DNA from: Emcibacter sp.
GTDB lineage: Bacteria > Pseudomonadota > Alphaproteobacteria > Sphingomonadales > Emcibacteraceae
DNA: 64,000 bases
Assembly: GCA_021774785.1 (NCBI GenBank)
Contig: JAJFIQ010000019.1
Location: forward strand, 434,001-498,000
Reading direction: 5' to 3'
The translations under genes were made by a program, and so were the position numbers. Each line of letters opens with the position of its first letter. Position 1 is the first letter of the stretch. The notes beneath the pieces were generated by a model. The model did no database searches. It saw only the letters and a list, made by a program, of their open reading frames with translations, and was not told the origin of the DNA. This document shows positions 30,562 to 40,235 of this stretch, one piece after another.

Positions 30562-31376
30562 CCGCAGAAGATACCGAAATTATAGAAGGTAGTTCTGCGC
30601 CGTTAATTGAGCATCTTGTGGAACTCAGACGTCGCCTGATTTGGATTGCTGTATATATTCTGGCTGCCTTTGTGGTTTGTTTCTACTTTAATGAAGAAAT
30701 TTATATGTTTCTGGCACAACCCTTTGTGGATGTGGCCGCTAAATATGATCAACCAGCGCGCATGATCTATACTGGGATGCATGAGGCATTTTTTGTTTAT
30801 CTGAAAGTATCCTTTTTTGCCGCTTTTTGTGTAACATTTCCCCTGATTTCAGTGCAAATCTGGAAATTTGTTGCCCCAGGGCTTTATGGCAACGAGAAAA
30901 AAGCTTTTCTGCCCTTTTTGATCGGAACGCCTGTATTATTTACGTTGGGTGCGGCACTGGCCTATTATCTGGTAATTCCCAATGCTTGGAATTTCTTCAT
31001 GTCATTTCAGGTTGGCACAGAATCATCAGCCGATTTGGCAGGCATGAACAAGGAACAATTGGCGGGAGTTTTATCCATTGAATTGCTGCCAACGGTTAAG
31101 GAATATTGGTCACTTGTAATGTTGTTGATCCTGGCTTTTGGGATTAGCTTTCAATTGCCTATTCTGCTTGTGCTTCTGGCGCGGGTGGGTATTGTGACTG
31201 CTGAGGGATTGGCGGCGAAACGGAAATTTATGGTTGTTGGTGCCTTTGCATTTGCCGCTATTATGACCCCGCCCGATCCGGTTAGCCAGATTGGGCTTGG
31301 CATCCCCATACTTATTCTTTATGAAATCTCAATCCTGTTTATTAGATTAACCATTAAGGACAAAAAAGATGTTTGA
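30558..31376 (+). CDS. tatC: Twin-arginine translocase subunit TatC
   Basis: A 272-residue six-helix membrane protein, the receptor of the Tat pathway. [14 protein letters not shown] is the conserved cytoplasmic start, the F/P-rich [11 protein letters not shown] region follows helix 1, and the late loop ends with [15 protein letters not shown]. Overlaps tatB by four and serS by eight bases, so tatABC is joined to serS in one transcription unit. Confidence 0.96.
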   Translation: MTAEDTEIIEGSSAPLIEHLVELRRRLIWIAVYILAAFVVCFYFNEEIYMFLAQPFVDVAAKYDQPARMIYTGMHEAFFVYLKVSFFAAFCVTFPLISVQIWKFVAPGLYGNEKKAFLPFLIGTPVLFTLGAALAYYLVIPNAWNFFMSFQVGTESSADLAGMNKEQLAGVLSIELLPTVKEYWSLVMLLILAFGISFQLPILLVLLARVGIVTAEGLAAKRKFMVVGAFAFAAIMTPPDPVSQIGLGIPILILYEISILFIRLTIKDKKDV

Positions 31377-32637
31377 TATCAAGGCTATTCGGGAAAACCC
31401 TGAAACCTTTGATTTTGGCTGGAATCGCCGTGGCATTGCGCCACAATCTGCCACATTGATCGCGCTTGATACCAAGCTGCGGGAAAAGAAAACTGAATTG
31501 CAGGAGTGCCAGTCCCGCCGTAATGTGGCCTCTAAATCTATTGGTCAGGCAAAAGCAAGGGGCGAAGATGCCGATGGCCTGATCAAGGAAGTGGCCGATC
31601 TTAAAAAGCGTATGGCAGACCTTGAAGAGGACGTACGCAGACTTTCCGATGATCTTACCCACAAAATGTGTCGTTTGGATAATGTTCCGGCGGATGATGT
31701 GCCGGACGGAACGGACGAAGAAGATAATTTAGAGGTCCGTAAATGGGGTGTGCTGCCCACATTTGATTTTGAAGCCGAACAACATTTTGATCTAGGTGAA
31801 AAATTGGGTCTAATGGACTTTGAGGGTGCAGCCCGTATGTCTGGTGCACGTTTTGTCATCCTCAAGGGTGATCTGGCGCGGCTGGAGCGCGCTTTGTCCA
31901 CATTCATGCTTGATGTCCATACTACTGAATTTGGCTATGAGGAAACCAGCGTACCGTTATTGGTGCGTGACAATGCGCTTTACGGCACGAGCCAGCTACC
32001 CAAATTTGAAGAAGATCTGTTTAAAGCCACTACGGGTCATTATTTGATACCAACCGGCGAGGTGCCATTGACTAATATGGTTCGTGAGCAGATACTGGAA
32101 GAAGAAAAATTGCCCCTGCGTTTTACCACACTTAGCCAGTGTTTCCGCTCAGAAGCCGGATCAGCCGGTCGTGATACCCGTGGTATGATACGTCTACACC
32201 AATTTAACAAGGTTGAGATGGTAAGCATCACCACGCCGGAACAAAGTGGGCAAGAGCTTGAACGTATGACCGGGGCGGCGGAACAGATATTACAGCGTCT
32301 TGGTCTTGCATATCGCGTCTTGGCCCTATGCGTGGGTGATATGGGTTTTGCGGCACAAAAGACATATGACCTTGAGGTCTGGTTGCCGGGACAGGGTATG
32401 TATCGGGAAATTTCCAGTTGTTCTAATACCGGTGATTTTCAGGCGCGGCGTATGAAAACGCGCTGTCGTACGGCAGAGACTAAGAAAACCCGGTTTGTAC
32501 ATACATTGAACGGTTCCGGTCTTGCCGTAGGCAGAACTCTGGTTGCCGTGCTGGAAAATTATCAGCAGGCTGATGGTTCCATAAAGGTGCCAGAGGTCTT
32601 GCAACCCTATATGGGGGGACAGAAACGGATTGAATAG
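31369..32637 (+). CDS. serS: Seryl-tRNA synthetase
   Basis: A 422-residue class II synthetase. The N-terminal coiled-coil arm (about 30-110) is followed by the catalytic core with [24 protein letters not shown], and motif 2 [21 protein letters not shown] and motif 3 [19 protein letters not shown]. It starts eight bases inside tatC. SurE follows by two bases. Confidence 0.97.
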   Translation: MFDIKAIRENPETFDFGWNRRGIAPQSATLIALDTKLREKKTELQECQSRRNVASKSIGQAKARGEDADGLIKEVADLKKRMADLEEDVRRLSDDLTHKMCRLDNVPADDVPDGTDEEDNLEVRKWGVLPTFDFEAEQHFDLGEKLGLMDFEGAARMSGARFVILKGDLARLERALSTFMLDVHTTEFGYEETSVPLLVRDNALYGTSQLPKFEEDLFKATTGHYLIPTGEVPLTNMVREQILEEEKLPLRFTTLSQCFRSEAGSAGRDTRGMIRLHQFNKVEMVSITTPEQSGQELERMTGAAEQILQRLGLAYRVLALCVGDMGFAAQKTYDLEVWLPGQGMYREISSCSNTGDFQARRMKTRCRTAETKKTRFVHTLNGSGLAVGRTLVAVLENYQQADGSIKVPEVLQPYMGGQKRIE

Positions 32638-32639
32638 CC

Positions 32640-33428
32640 ATGAATGAAAGCATTTCAAGACGCATTTTGATTACTAATGACGACGGCTATAATTCGCCCG
32701 GCCTAAAGTTGATGGAGGCCATAGCACGCTCCATTAGCGATGAGGTATGGATTGTTGCTCCGGAGGAAGAACAAAGTGGTAAGGGGCATGCACTTTCCCT
32801 ACATGAGCCAGTACGTATTCGGCAAATTGATGAACAATATTATGCCGTAAAAGGTACGCCGACAGATTGTGTTATGATGGCTCTTCACCAGATAATGCCT
32901 GAAAGACCGACTTTGTTACTTTCTGGTATTAATCGCGGTGTTAACCTAGCCGAGGATATGACCTATTCCGGGACAATTTCTGCGGCTATGGAAGGGACTA
33001 TTTGCGGTATTCCCTCAATCGCGTTCAGTCAGGAAGTGGCCAAGGATTATGCATTTGACTTGTTTCAAACATCGCGAAACCATGGCCTTCCCATTGTGAA
33101 AGAACTTATCACGATACCTTGGAATCGAGACGTATTTCTGAATGTAAATTTTCCACTTTATCCAGATAAGGTGAAGGGTATACAGACCACATCTCAAGGG
33201 TTTCGGGATGAAGCAGAAGTATTCATTGAGACACGGGAAGACCCAAGAGGTATTGAATATCATTGGATTGGTTTCCGGCGGCAATATGGTGCGCCAAAGA
33301 TCGGTACCGACCTTGCAGCTATTGAGAATGGATATATTTCTGTGTCCCCATTGCACCTTGATTTAACACATCAGAAATCTCTTGCAACTATTGGAAATAA
33401 AATAAATAAAGACTTTTCATGCGACTAA
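32640..33428 (+). CDS. surE: 5'-nucleotidase SurE
   Basis: A 262-residue metal-dependent nucleoside monophosphatase. RILITNDDGYNSPGL holds the two metal aspartates, VAPEEEQSGKGHALS the asparagine-equivalent region, and SGINRGVNLAEDMTYSGTISAAMEG the phosphate loop. It overlaps pcm by ten bases. The order surE-pcm-nlpD is shared with gammaproteobacteria, where these are stationary-phase genes. Confidence 0.95.
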   Translation: MNESISRRILITNDDGYNSPGLKLMEAIARSISDEVWIVAPEEEQSGKGHALSLHEPVRIRQIDEQYYAVKGTPTDCVMMALHQIMPERPTLLLSGINRGVNLAEDMTYSGTISAAMEGTICGIPSIAFSQEVAKDYAFDLFQTSRNHGLPIVKELITIPWNRDVFLNVNFPLYPDKVKGIQTTSQGFRDEAEVFIETREDPRGIEYHWIGFRRQYGAPKIGTDLAAIENGYISVSPLHLDLTHQKSLATIGNKINKDFSCD

Positions 33429-34066
33429 CATTATCAGATAAAAAATCTCTTTTACTGGATGAATTACGGGACGAGGGCATTGAGGATGAAAAAATACTCG
33501 CTGTTCTGTCTGACATTCCCCGTGAAGATTTTATTCCAAAGGCATTGCGTACTCAAGCCTATGAGAATTCGGCCCTGCCTATAAACAGCGGCCAAACTAT
33601 CAGTCAGCCTTATATTGTCGCCTATATGACGCAGGTACTTAAGGTGACAAAAAAACACAAAATTCTTGAAGTAGGTACCGGGTCCGGATATCAGGCCGTG
33701 GTATTGGCAAAATTATGTCGTCGTTTATTTACGGTTGAGCGACATTTGCCACTTTTGAATGCTGCGGCGGAGATATTTAAAAAATTAAATATTTTTAATA
33801 TTACGACTTTGTTTGGCAATGGTATGAAGGGATGGCCGGAGCAGGCCCCCTTTGACCGGATAATGGTAACGGCGGCATCGGAAGAGGTCCCTGAAAGATT
33901 GCTGGAGCAGTTAAAAGACGGTGGCATCATGGTAATTCCTATTGGAGTTCAGGGTGAAATTCAATATATCATACGAATTACTAGAAATGGTGATGACTAT
34001 AGCGAGGAAAATTTACTTCCTGTTAAATTTGTTCCGTTGTTGTCTGGTATTGTTCATGACTCATAA
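33419..34066 (+). CDS. pcm: Protein-L-isoaspartate O-methyltransferase
   Basis: A 215-residue repair methyltransferase that uses S-adenosylmethionine to methylate isoaspartyl residues. The signature QTISQPYIVAYMT is intact, with motif I LEVGTGSGYQAVVLA and FDRIMVTAASEEVP. It begins ten bases inside surE, implying coupling. The NlpD-like gene follows after 37 bases. Confidence 0.95.
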   Translation: MRLTLSDKKSLLLDELRDEGIEDEKILAVLSDIPREDFIPKALRTQAYENSALPINSGQTISQPYIVAYMTQVLKVTKKHKILEVGTGSGYQAVVLAKLCRRLFTVERHLPLLNAAAEIFKKLNIFNITTLFGNGMKGWPEQAPFDRIMVTAASEEVPERLLEQLKDGGIMVIPIGVQGEIQYIIRITRNGDDYSEENLLPVKFVPLLSGIVHDS

Positions 34067-34103
34067 TCCTTGATCTAGAAATTTAGTTATTTAAACTGTC
34101 CCA

Positions 34104-35048
34104 ATGAAAGAAAGTAGTCAGTTCTTAAAAATAATTATTATATTGGGTGTTTCAGGCATTCTAACCGCCTGCGGGGAAGGTCACTCCTTTAGCACGCGGT
34201 ATCAGCATGGCGTTCCGGTCTCAAAATATGCCAAAAAGAAAACTTCTCCCAATCCCACCCTAAAAAATAAACCAAAAGCACCCATTACCAAAGTATCCAA
34301 GAAAACAAAGTTATCCAAAAAATACCGGGCAACAGGCAAGACTATTACTGTCAGGAAAGGGGATACCATTTACGCGCTTTCCCGACGTCATGACGTCACC
34401 GTCCGAGCAATCATTGGCATTAACAAGCTAAAACCCCCCTATCTGTTGTATCCCGGGCAGAAGCTGAAAAGTCCGGTAATGGGCAGCTATGTTGTAAAAA
34501 AGGGTGATACGGTTTATAGCCTGTCTCGGAAATACCGGGTTGATATGACCAAATTCACCCGGCTTAATAGCATTAGGCGGCCGTATATTTTATCAATTGG
34601 GCAGAAGTTAAATGTGCCGGGAGGGATGGCCTCGACACGGAAAACTTCACTGCCGCCACCGCCGCCCCAAAGTGGCAAGGGATTTATGTGGCCCATCAAA
34701 GGCCCGTTATTATCCTCATATGGTCCTAAAGATGTTGGCTATCACAATGACGGTATTAATATTGCGGCCAATTCCGGCAGTTATGTTCGGGCGGCGGAAA
34801 GCGGGGTAGTGGTCCATGCGGGCAGAAAAATTAAGGGCTTTGGTAAATTAATATTGATCCGGCATAGCAATGGCTGGATAACGGCTTACGCTCATAATTC
34901 GTCCGTATTGGTTAAAAAGGGTCAAACCATAAAGCGGGGCCAAGCGATTTCTCGAGTAGGGCAATCGGGTGGCGTGAACCGTCCGCAACTTCATTTTGAA
35001 ATGCGGAAAGGCTCCCGTGCGGTAAATCCGGTTAAATATTTAAGTTAG
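34104..35048 (+). CDS. NlpD-like LysM/M23 (LytM) lipoprotein
   Basis: A 314-residue probable lipoprotein: signal segment ending SGILTACGEG with cysteine lipid site (about residue 23). Two LysM domains follow (about 76-120 with VRKGDTIYALSRRHDVT, and 128-172 with VKKGDTVYSLSRKYRVD), binding glycan. The C-terminal M23 domain shows HNDGINIAA, YAHNSS and QLHFEMR: the usual HxxxD metal Asp is Asn and the first His of HxH is Gln. It is therefore probably a non-catalytic LytM activator of amidases, like NlpD/EnvC. Same order as E. coli surE-pcm-nlpD. Confidence 0.88.
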   Translation: MKESSQFLKIIIILGVSGILTACGEGHSFSTRYQHGVPVSKYAKKKTSPNPTLKNKPKAPITKVSKKTKLSKKYRATGKTITVRKGDTIYALSRRHDVTVRAIIGINKLKPPYLLYPGQKLKSPVMGSYVVKKGDTVYSLSRKYRVDMTKFTRLNSIRRPYILSIGQKLNVPGGMASTRKTSLPPPPPQSGKGFMWPIKGPLLSSYGPKDVGYHNDGINIAANSGSYVRAAESGVVVHAGRKIKGFGKLILIRHSNGWITAYAHNSSVLVKKGQTIKRGQAISRVGQSGGVNRPQLHFEMRKGSRAVNPVKYLS

Positions 35049-35888
35049 CTTGATCTTGCGGCGTCCTGCAAGATCCTGAATGAACTGCCAGGCAACGCGC
35101 CCGGACCTGGCCCCTCTGGTTTGTGACCACTCCAAAGCCTCTGCGCGGATGGTTTCCTGTTTCCCCTTGATCTTATAATGATCCATATAGCTGAAAATCA
35201 TACCCAGATAATCATCTTGAGTGCAGCTATGAAAGCCAAGCCATAAACCAAACCGATCTGAAAGCGATATTTTCTCTTCCACGGATTCTGCGGGGGTTAT
35301 AGCAGTTGAACGTTCATTTTCTATCATTTCGCGGGGCATAAGGTGGCGTCGGTTCGAGGTAGCATAAAATATGACATTGTCTGGCCGACCCTCAATACCG
35401 CCCTCTAGAACTGCTTTAAGCGACTTATAGCTGCTGTCATCATTATCAAAGGACAGATCATCACAAAAAAGGATTACCCGCCGGTCTGTGTACCGTAGGA
35501 AGTCCAGAAGCCGGGGCAGAGTAGGTATATCTTCCCGATGAATTTCTATCAGGGCCAGAGCCTTGTTGCCTTTGGTGCGTATTTTGGCGTGAAGTGCTTT
35601 TACCAGTGAGCTTTTTCCCATGCCCCGCGCACCCCATAGCAACGCGTTATTGGCTGGAAAACCGTCAGCAAACTGTTGGGTATTTTTATCTAGAATTTCT
35701 CGCACATGATCAATACCATGCAACAGGCCAAGGTCAACATGATTGACCGCCTTTACCGGGGTCAGGCGGTCAGGTGCAATATTCCACACAAATGCATCCG
35801 CGCCCTTTAGGTTTGGGGTGCTGTTCACGCTCGGAGCAAGCCGTTCAAGGGCCTCTGCAATTCGTTTCAATATGTTGTCAGTTATCAT
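35040..35888 (-). CDS. DUF815-type AAA ATPase
   Basis: A 282-residue ATPase (start ATG 35888, MITDNILKRIAEAL; longer in-frame starts lack conservation). The Walker A is GARGMGKSSLV (about residue 92), and Walker B lies in RVILFCDDLSF (about residue 145). Sensor-like FYATSNRRHLMP follows. The DUF815 family has no established function. It is divergent from yajC, the usual alphaproteobacterial neighbour, and its 3' end overlaps the NlpD-like gene by nine bases. Confidence 0.9.
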   Translation of the reverse strand: MITDNILKRIAEALERLAPSVNSTPNLKGADAFVWNIAPDRLTPVKAVNHVDLGLLHGIDHVREILDKNTQQFADGFPANNALLWGARGMGKSSLVKALHAKIRTKGNKALALIEIHREDIPTLPRLLDFLRYTDRRVILFCDDLSFDNDDSSYKSLKAVLEGGIEGRPDNVIFYATSNRRHLMPREMIENERSTAITPAESVEEKISLSDRFGLWLGFHSCTQDDYLGMIFSYMDHYKIKGKQETIRAEALEWSQTRGARSGRVAWQFIQDLAGRRKIKLT

Positions 35889-36050
35889 TCTTATCTCATT
35901 AGCACATGAAAAGCGGACAATAAACAAATTAGTGTCTTGTTTTATTGACTGATCCTGCCTATATGCGAATGAGTAGAAAATCTGGAAGTTGAAAAAAAAT
36001 CTGTGGACTGTATAGTGCCGCATTCAGCAAGTTTTAGAGGAAAAAAAACA

Positions 36051-36395
36051 ATGTTTATATCAGACGCATTTGCGCAGGCAGCCGGCGGCGCAGGGGAACC
36101 AAGTGCATTCATGCAATTTCTGCCTTTCATACTTATTATCGGTGTATTTTATTTTCTGATGATCAGGCCACAACAAAAACGCATGAAAGAGCATAAGGCC
36201 ATGATCGGTGCTTTGCGCCGTGGTGATAATGTTGTGACATCCGGCGGTATTGTTGCCAAAGTCTCCAAAGTGATTGATGATCATGAGGTCGAGCTTGAAA
36301 TTTCATCTGGTGTGAAAGTCAAAGTGATCAAGTCAACCATTTCTACCGTAGTGGGCAAACCTGCTCCAGCCAATGACACCATAGAAAAAAAATAA
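36051..36395 (+). CDS. yajC: Preprotein translocase subunit YajC
   Basis: A 114-residue single-pass accessory subunit of SecDF. The start chosen is ATG 36051 (MFISDAFAQ), with AGAGG about 10 bases upstream; a GTG at 36003 is further upstream but unconserved. The membrane helix (about 22-43: FLPFILIIGVFYFLMIRPQQK) and the following MKEHKAMIGALRRGDNVVTSGG segment are diagnostic. secD starts after one base. Confidence 0.94.
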   Translation: MFISDAFAQAAGGAGEPSAFMQFLPFILIIGVFYFLMIRPQQKRMKEHKAMIGALRRGDNVVTSGGIVAKVSKVIDDHEVELEISSGVKVKVIKSTISTVVGKPAPANDTIEKK

Positions 36396-36396
36396 A

Positions 36397-37998
36397 ATGC
36401 TAAATTTCCCCCGATGGAAGATCATTATGATCAGCCTGTTGTCCTTGATTGGCATACTTACGGCTGTACCGAATTTTCTCAGTGATGAGCAGTTAAAAAA
36501 TTACCCTGATTTTATGCCTAACAGTCAGATAACACTTGGTCTTGACCTTCAGGGCGGTGTCCATCTGTTGTGGGAAGTCGATCTGACCGAGGTTGAAAAG
36601 GAAAAACTGGAATCCAAGCGTGGTGACCTACGGGATGCGTTTAGGGCGGAAAAAATAGTCCTGCGCAGTGCTATTCGTAAGGGTGCTATTCATATCAACC
36701 TGACCGATAAAAGTCAGATGGATAAAGCTTTGTCAGTCATTGATGACACGGTAGAAATGCTGGGGGCGTCTTTGACCGGGATCGGCGTAGCGGATATTGA
36801 ATATTCTGTCGAAGGTGACGGCATCATTGTTGTTAAGCTGACCGAAGAGGGACTGGTGATGCGCGGTAATGATGTTATTACCCAGTCAATTGAGGTGATC
36901 AGACGCCGTATTGACGGTATGGGAACCACGGAACCCACTATTCAAAAGCAGGGTGATAACCGTATCTTGGTGCAGGTGCCGGGATTGGATGACCCACAAA
37001 AACTTAAAGATTTGGTGGGCAAAACCGCAAAATTAACCTTTCAATTGGTAAATTCAGCAATTGGGGTGGGGGACAGAGTGCCGCCGGGTTATGAACGCTT
37101 CCCCATGGCAGAAAGCGAACGCAGGTCTGGTTTGCCGGAAAGTATTGTTGTTAGTAAACGTAAAATTTTGACCGGAGAAAATCTGGTTGATGCCGGGTTG
37201 GGTTATGATCAGGATAATCGTCCTGTGGTCAGTTTTCGCTTTGACCGGATTGGTGGCAAGAAATTTGCCGATACCACACGCAAAAATGTTAATCGCCAGT
37301 TTGCAATTGTTTTGGACGGCGTTGCTATCAGTGCGCCAAATATTCAAACCGCCATTTTAAGTGGTTCGGGCATAATCACCGGAAATTACACCGTTGAAAG
37401 TGCCAGTGAACTTGGACTTCTGTTACGGGCAGGGGCATTGCCAGCGCAATTGACCGTGGTTGAGGAAAGAACCGTTGGGCCGGATTTGGGGTCTGATAAT
37501 ATTGAGGCCGGTAAGATTGCCGCCATTATCGGCCTTGTCGCCGTTATGGTATATATCGTGCTCAGCTACGGCATGTTTGGGATGGTGGCCAACTTTGCCC
37601 TGATGATTAATATAGGACTGATATTCGGATTATTATCCACACTTGGGGCCACGTTGACTATGCCGGGGGTCGCCGGAATTGTGCTGACGGTTGGTATGGC
37701 CGTTGATGCCAATGTTCTTATATTTGAGCGTGTTAGGGAAGAATTCCGCAATGGGAAAAAAGCATTGTCTGCGCTTGATACGGGCTATGATAAAGCCTTT
37801 GGTACTATCGTCGATGCCAATGTGACAACATTTATCGCTGCCGTGATACTGTTCCAGTTTGGTTCAGGCCCTATCAAGGGGTTTGCTGTGACGCTTGCCA
37901 TTGGTATTGCCACATCCATGTTTACGGCGGTTAGCTTGTCGCGCATGATAATTTCTGCTTGGGCTGTCAGAAGACGCCCAACCACATTGAAGATATAA
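36397..37998 (+). CDS. secD: Protein translocase subunit SecD
   Basis: A 533-residue RND-family export protein using the proton motive force to complete preprotein release from SecYEG. The first membrane helix is followed by the GLDLQGGVHLLWEVD motif, then the large periplasmic P1 domain with RRRIDGMGTTEP and VQVPGLDDP, then five more helices containing GPDLGSDNIEAGKIAA and AVDANVLIFERVREE. It is one base from yajC and 14 from secF. Confidence 0.97.
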   Translation: MLNFPRWKIIMISLLSLIGILTAVPNFLSDEQLKNYPDFMPNSQITLGLDLQGGVHLLWEVDLTEVEKEKLESKRGDLRDAFRAEKIVLRSAIRKGAIHINLTDKSQMDKALSVIDDTVEMLGASLTGIGVADIEYSVEGDGIIVVKLTEEGLVMRGNDVITQSIEVIRRRIDGMGTTEPTIQKQGDNRILVQVPGLDDPQKLKDLVGKTAKLTFQLVNSAIGVGDRVPPGYERFPMAESERRSGLPESIVVSKRKILTGENLVDAGLGYDQDNRPVVSFRFDRIGGKKFADTTRKNVNRQFAIVLDGVAISAPNIQTAILSGSGIITGNYTVESASELGLLLRAGALPAQLTVVEERTVGPDLGSDNIEAGKIAAIIGLVAVMVYIVLSYGMFGMVANFALMINIGLIFGLLSTLGATLTMPGVAGIVLTVGMAVDANVLIFERVREEFRNGKKALSALDTGYDKAFGTIVDANVTTFIAAVILFQFGSGPIKGFAVTLAIGIATSMFTAVSLSRMIISAWAVRRRPTTLKI

Positions 37999-38011
37999 GG
38001 GACTGACGCAA

Positions 38012-38965
38012 ATGTTATTAAAACTGGTTCCAACGAACACTAATATCAGATTCATTGATGCCCGGAAGGTAGCCTACGTTCTGTCGGTAGTGATGATCGT
38101 GGCTTCCTTTGGGTTGTTTTTCAACAAGGGTCTGAATTACGGCATTGATTTCGAAGGTGGCATCATGATCGAAATCGGCACAGAAGGCCCGGCAAATATC
38201 ACTAGAATCCGGACGGTAATGAAAAGCCTGAATATGGGTGATGTCAAGGTACAGGAATTTGGGGCTGCCAATGATGTCCTTATTCGGCTAGAGCATCAGG
38301 AAGGTCTTACCGTGGATCAGGTTGTGGAAAAGGTCCGCGAAGTCTTGCCCGGTGCCATTGATGGTGAGATAAGCTACCGCCGTACGGAAACAGTGGGTTC
38401 AACCGTTTCCGGTGAACTCATTTCCGATGGCATTATGGCCGTTGCTTTTGCCATGGGTGCTGTTCTGATTTATATCTGGTTTCGATTTGAGTGGCAGTTT
38501 GGTATGGGGGCGGTTGTCGCCCTGGTCCATGATGTGATTTTGACCATTGGTATGTTCTCTATTACAGGGATGGAGTTTAACCTTTCTACCATTGCCGCCA
38601 TTCTGACTATTGTGGGTTACTCCCTGAATGATACGGTTGTAGTCTATGATCGTATCAGGGAAAATCTACGGAAATTCCGTAAGAAACCTATGCCGGATCT
38701 ACTCAATCTAAGTATTAATGATACTTTGTCACGGACGGTAATGACCTCTGTCACGACATTGATAGCACTGGCATCTTTATTTTTCCTGGGTGGGGAAGGG
38801 ATACACGGTTTTGCGGCGGCTATGATTTGGGGAATTTTTGTCGGGACATATTCATCAATTTTCATCGCGGCCCCCGTGTTGTTATGGGTGGAGCTACGTC
38901 GGGAACCAGATAACTCACCGACACCGGGCATGGAAGTTATTCCACCAAAGAAAAAAAGGGTCTGA
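38012..38965 (+). CDS. secF: Protein translocase subunit SecF
   Basis: A 317-residue partner of SecD. The first helix leads into GLNYGIDFEGGIMIE, then a small periplasmic domain, and the five helices carry SLNDTVVVYDRIRENLRK and SINDTLSRTVMTSVTTL. The C-terminal tail ends KKKRV. The Mth938 gene starts 23 bases downstream. Confidence 0.96.
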   Translation: MLLKLVPTNTNIRFIDARKVAYVLSVVMIVASFGLFFNKGLNYGIDFEGGIMIEIGTEGPANITRIRTVMKSLNMGDVKVQEFGAANDVLIRLEHQEGLTVDQVVEKVREVLPGAIDGEISYRRTETVGSTVSGELISDGIMAVAFAMGAVLIYIWFRFEWQFGMGAVVALVHDVILTIGMFSITGMEFNLSTIAAILTIVGYSLNDTVVVYDRIRENLRKFRKKPMPDLLNLSINDTLSRTVMTSVTTLIALASLFFLGGEGIHGFAAAMIWGIFVGTYSSIFIAAPVLLWVELRREPDNSPTPGMEVIPPKKKRV

Positions 38966-38987
38966 CCCCTTGGAATTCAAGGAAGTT

Positions 38988-39347
38988 ATGTCACAGGAAG
39001 AAACCGCTATCTCCTCCTACGGGGATGGTGGTTTTCGCATTGGGGATCAGCGCAGCAAAGGCTCCATCCTGATCACACCCAAGGGGTATTATCCCTGGGA
39101 TGCTTTTGATGTGGCCGCCGTCACTTTTGGCAGCCTGAAGCGCATTAGGGAACAAGCAGGGGACATTGATATACTTCTTATTGGGATGGGGGATAAAATG
39201 GCGTTCCTGAATAAGGAACTTCGTATGGCATTGGAGGCAGATAACATTGCGGTCGATGTGATGTCAACAGGAGCCGCCGCCCGTACATATAATATCCTGC
39301 TGGCAGAGGGCCGTAAGGTTGCCGCTGCCCTGATTGCTGTAGCATAA
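38988..39347 (+). CDS. Mth938-domain protein (NDUFAF3/AAMDC family)
   Basis: A 119-residue Mth938/DUF498 protein. ATG 38988 has AAGGA a few bases upstream; TTG 38970 is the alternative. Visible family features are a YGDGGFRIGD start, GSILITPKGYYPW, IDILLIGMGDKM and the terminal STGAAARTYNILLAEGRKVAAALIAV. The human homologue NDUFAF3 assembles respiratory complex I and the bacterial gene is conserved next to secDF. A bidirectional terminator follows immediately. Confidence 0.9.
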   Translation: MSQEETAISSYGDGGFRIGDQRSKGSILITPKGYYPWDAFDVAAVTFGSLKRIREQAGDIDILLIGMGDKMAFLNKELRMALEADNIAVDVMSTGAAARTYNILLAEGRKVAAALIAVA

Positions 39348-39348
39348 A

Positions 39349-39379
39349 AAAGGCCGGACAGAATGTCCGGCCTTTTCAA
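39349..39379. terminator. Bidirectional Rho-independent terminator
   Basis: A perfect 12-bp stem (AAAGGCCGGACA / TGTCCGGCCTTT) with a GAA loop, A-run before and T-run after. It ends the yajC-secDF-Mth938 unit and, read on the other strand, the PuuD-like unit. Confidence 0.9.
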
Positions 39380-39394
39380 TAAAATCTATATAAT

Positions 39395-39877
39395 TTAGAA
39401 ACCTGTCGCATTCTGAGCCGAAATCATGGAGAACAGCATTGGAATGGATAGCAATGTATTAGTGCGGGAGAAAAGCATCGCTTTACGTCCGGCAGCGGGT
39501 TTAGCATCGGCATCAGCTTCTACAATACCTAGGGCAATTTTCTGGGCTGGCCAGATAATAAACCAGACATTGAATGCCATAATCAGACCCATCCACATGC
39601 CAAAACCGATATTTGGCTGTTGCAGAGTAAGGGCTTCATGAAGATAGTCATTCATATAAGCAAGGATCAGGCCGAACAACACGGTTCCTGCGGCACCCCA
39701 GCGGAACCAAAAAAGGGCTTCCGGTGCGATTACTTTGGCGATGGCTGGTTTCTGATCATCAGGGATCTTTGGCATGCTTGGGATTTGCACAAAGTTAAAA
39801 TACCACAATATACCAATCCACATAACGCCACAAAGCACGTGTAAATAACGCACTAAAAATAATGTAAAATCTTCCAT
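39395..39877 (-). CDS. PuuD-like (urate hydroxylase N-terminal family) membrane protein
   Basis: A 160-residue four-helix membrane protein matching the Urate_ox_N/PuuD N-terminal domain. RYLHVLCGVMWIGILWYFNFVQ begins the first helix, ALFWFRWGAAGTVLFGLILAY the second, and GMWMGLIMAFNVWFIIWPAQK the third. Full PuuD fuses this to cytochrome c; here there is no CxxCH, so it is the short form. Urate oxidation cannot be claimed. GGAGG lies before the ATG, 15 bases after a 46-residue gene on the same strand. Confidence 0.82.
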   Translation of the reverse strand: MEDFTLFLVRYLHVLCGVMWIGILWYFNFVQIPSMPKIPDDQKPAIAKVIAPEALFWFRWGAAGTVLFGLILAYMNDYLHEALTLQQPNIGFGMWMGLIMAFNVWFIIWPAQKIALGIVEADADAKPAAGRKAMLFSRTNTLLSIPMLFSMISAQNATGF

Positions 39878-39892
39878 TTTATACCTCCAGCC

Positions 39893-40033
39893 CTAATTCA
39901 TTACATCGGAAATGAGTTTTTCAGCATCCGATTTGTTTATTTCTTCTAGATAATTTGTCGCGAAGACCATAATGACGGTCAGGACTATGCCGGCACATAT
40001 GGTTTTCGGCAATGATTCGAGAATTTTGCTCAT
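39893..40033 (-). CDS. 46-residue single-pass membrane protein upstream of the PuuD-like gene
   Basis: A 46-codon frame starting ATG 40033 (MSKILESLPKTICAGIV...) with AGGAAAGA 5 bases upstream and a TAG stop at 39893-39895. It contains one hydrophobic helix (about residues 12-27) and a short charged tail. The PuuD-like gene starts 15 bases later with its own good ribosome site, so the two form an operon. I do not recognise a family; a small subunit or assembly peptide of the membrane protein is a reasonable inference. Confidence 0.7.
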   Translation of the reverse strand: MSKILESLPKTICAGIVLTVIMVFATNYLEEINKSDAEKLISDVMN

Positions 40034-40235
40034 TGTTCTTTCCTGTTATTGATCTAGTCTAAGAAATTGCTTCCAGATTTACTAAAACCCCTCTATGAAA
40101 CAACCTCGTCCCAGTGGACGGGGGCAAGATTAACAGCTTCTTCAGCATGCGTCAAAATAATGCTACTAATTATCAAAAAGAAAAATATATGTAAGAGGCT
40201 TATGGTGAATACTGAAATAAGGCTAAAGTGAAAAA

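Noticed and set aside
39395-39877. Assignment as a functional urate oxidase PuuD
   Set aside because: Only the membrane N-terminal domain is present; no cytochrome c CxxCH motif or purine genes nearby.
40101-40122. CGTCC-CAGT-GGACG hairpin upstream of the NDUFAF6-like gene as a terminator
   Set aside because: Short stem and no T-run on either strand.
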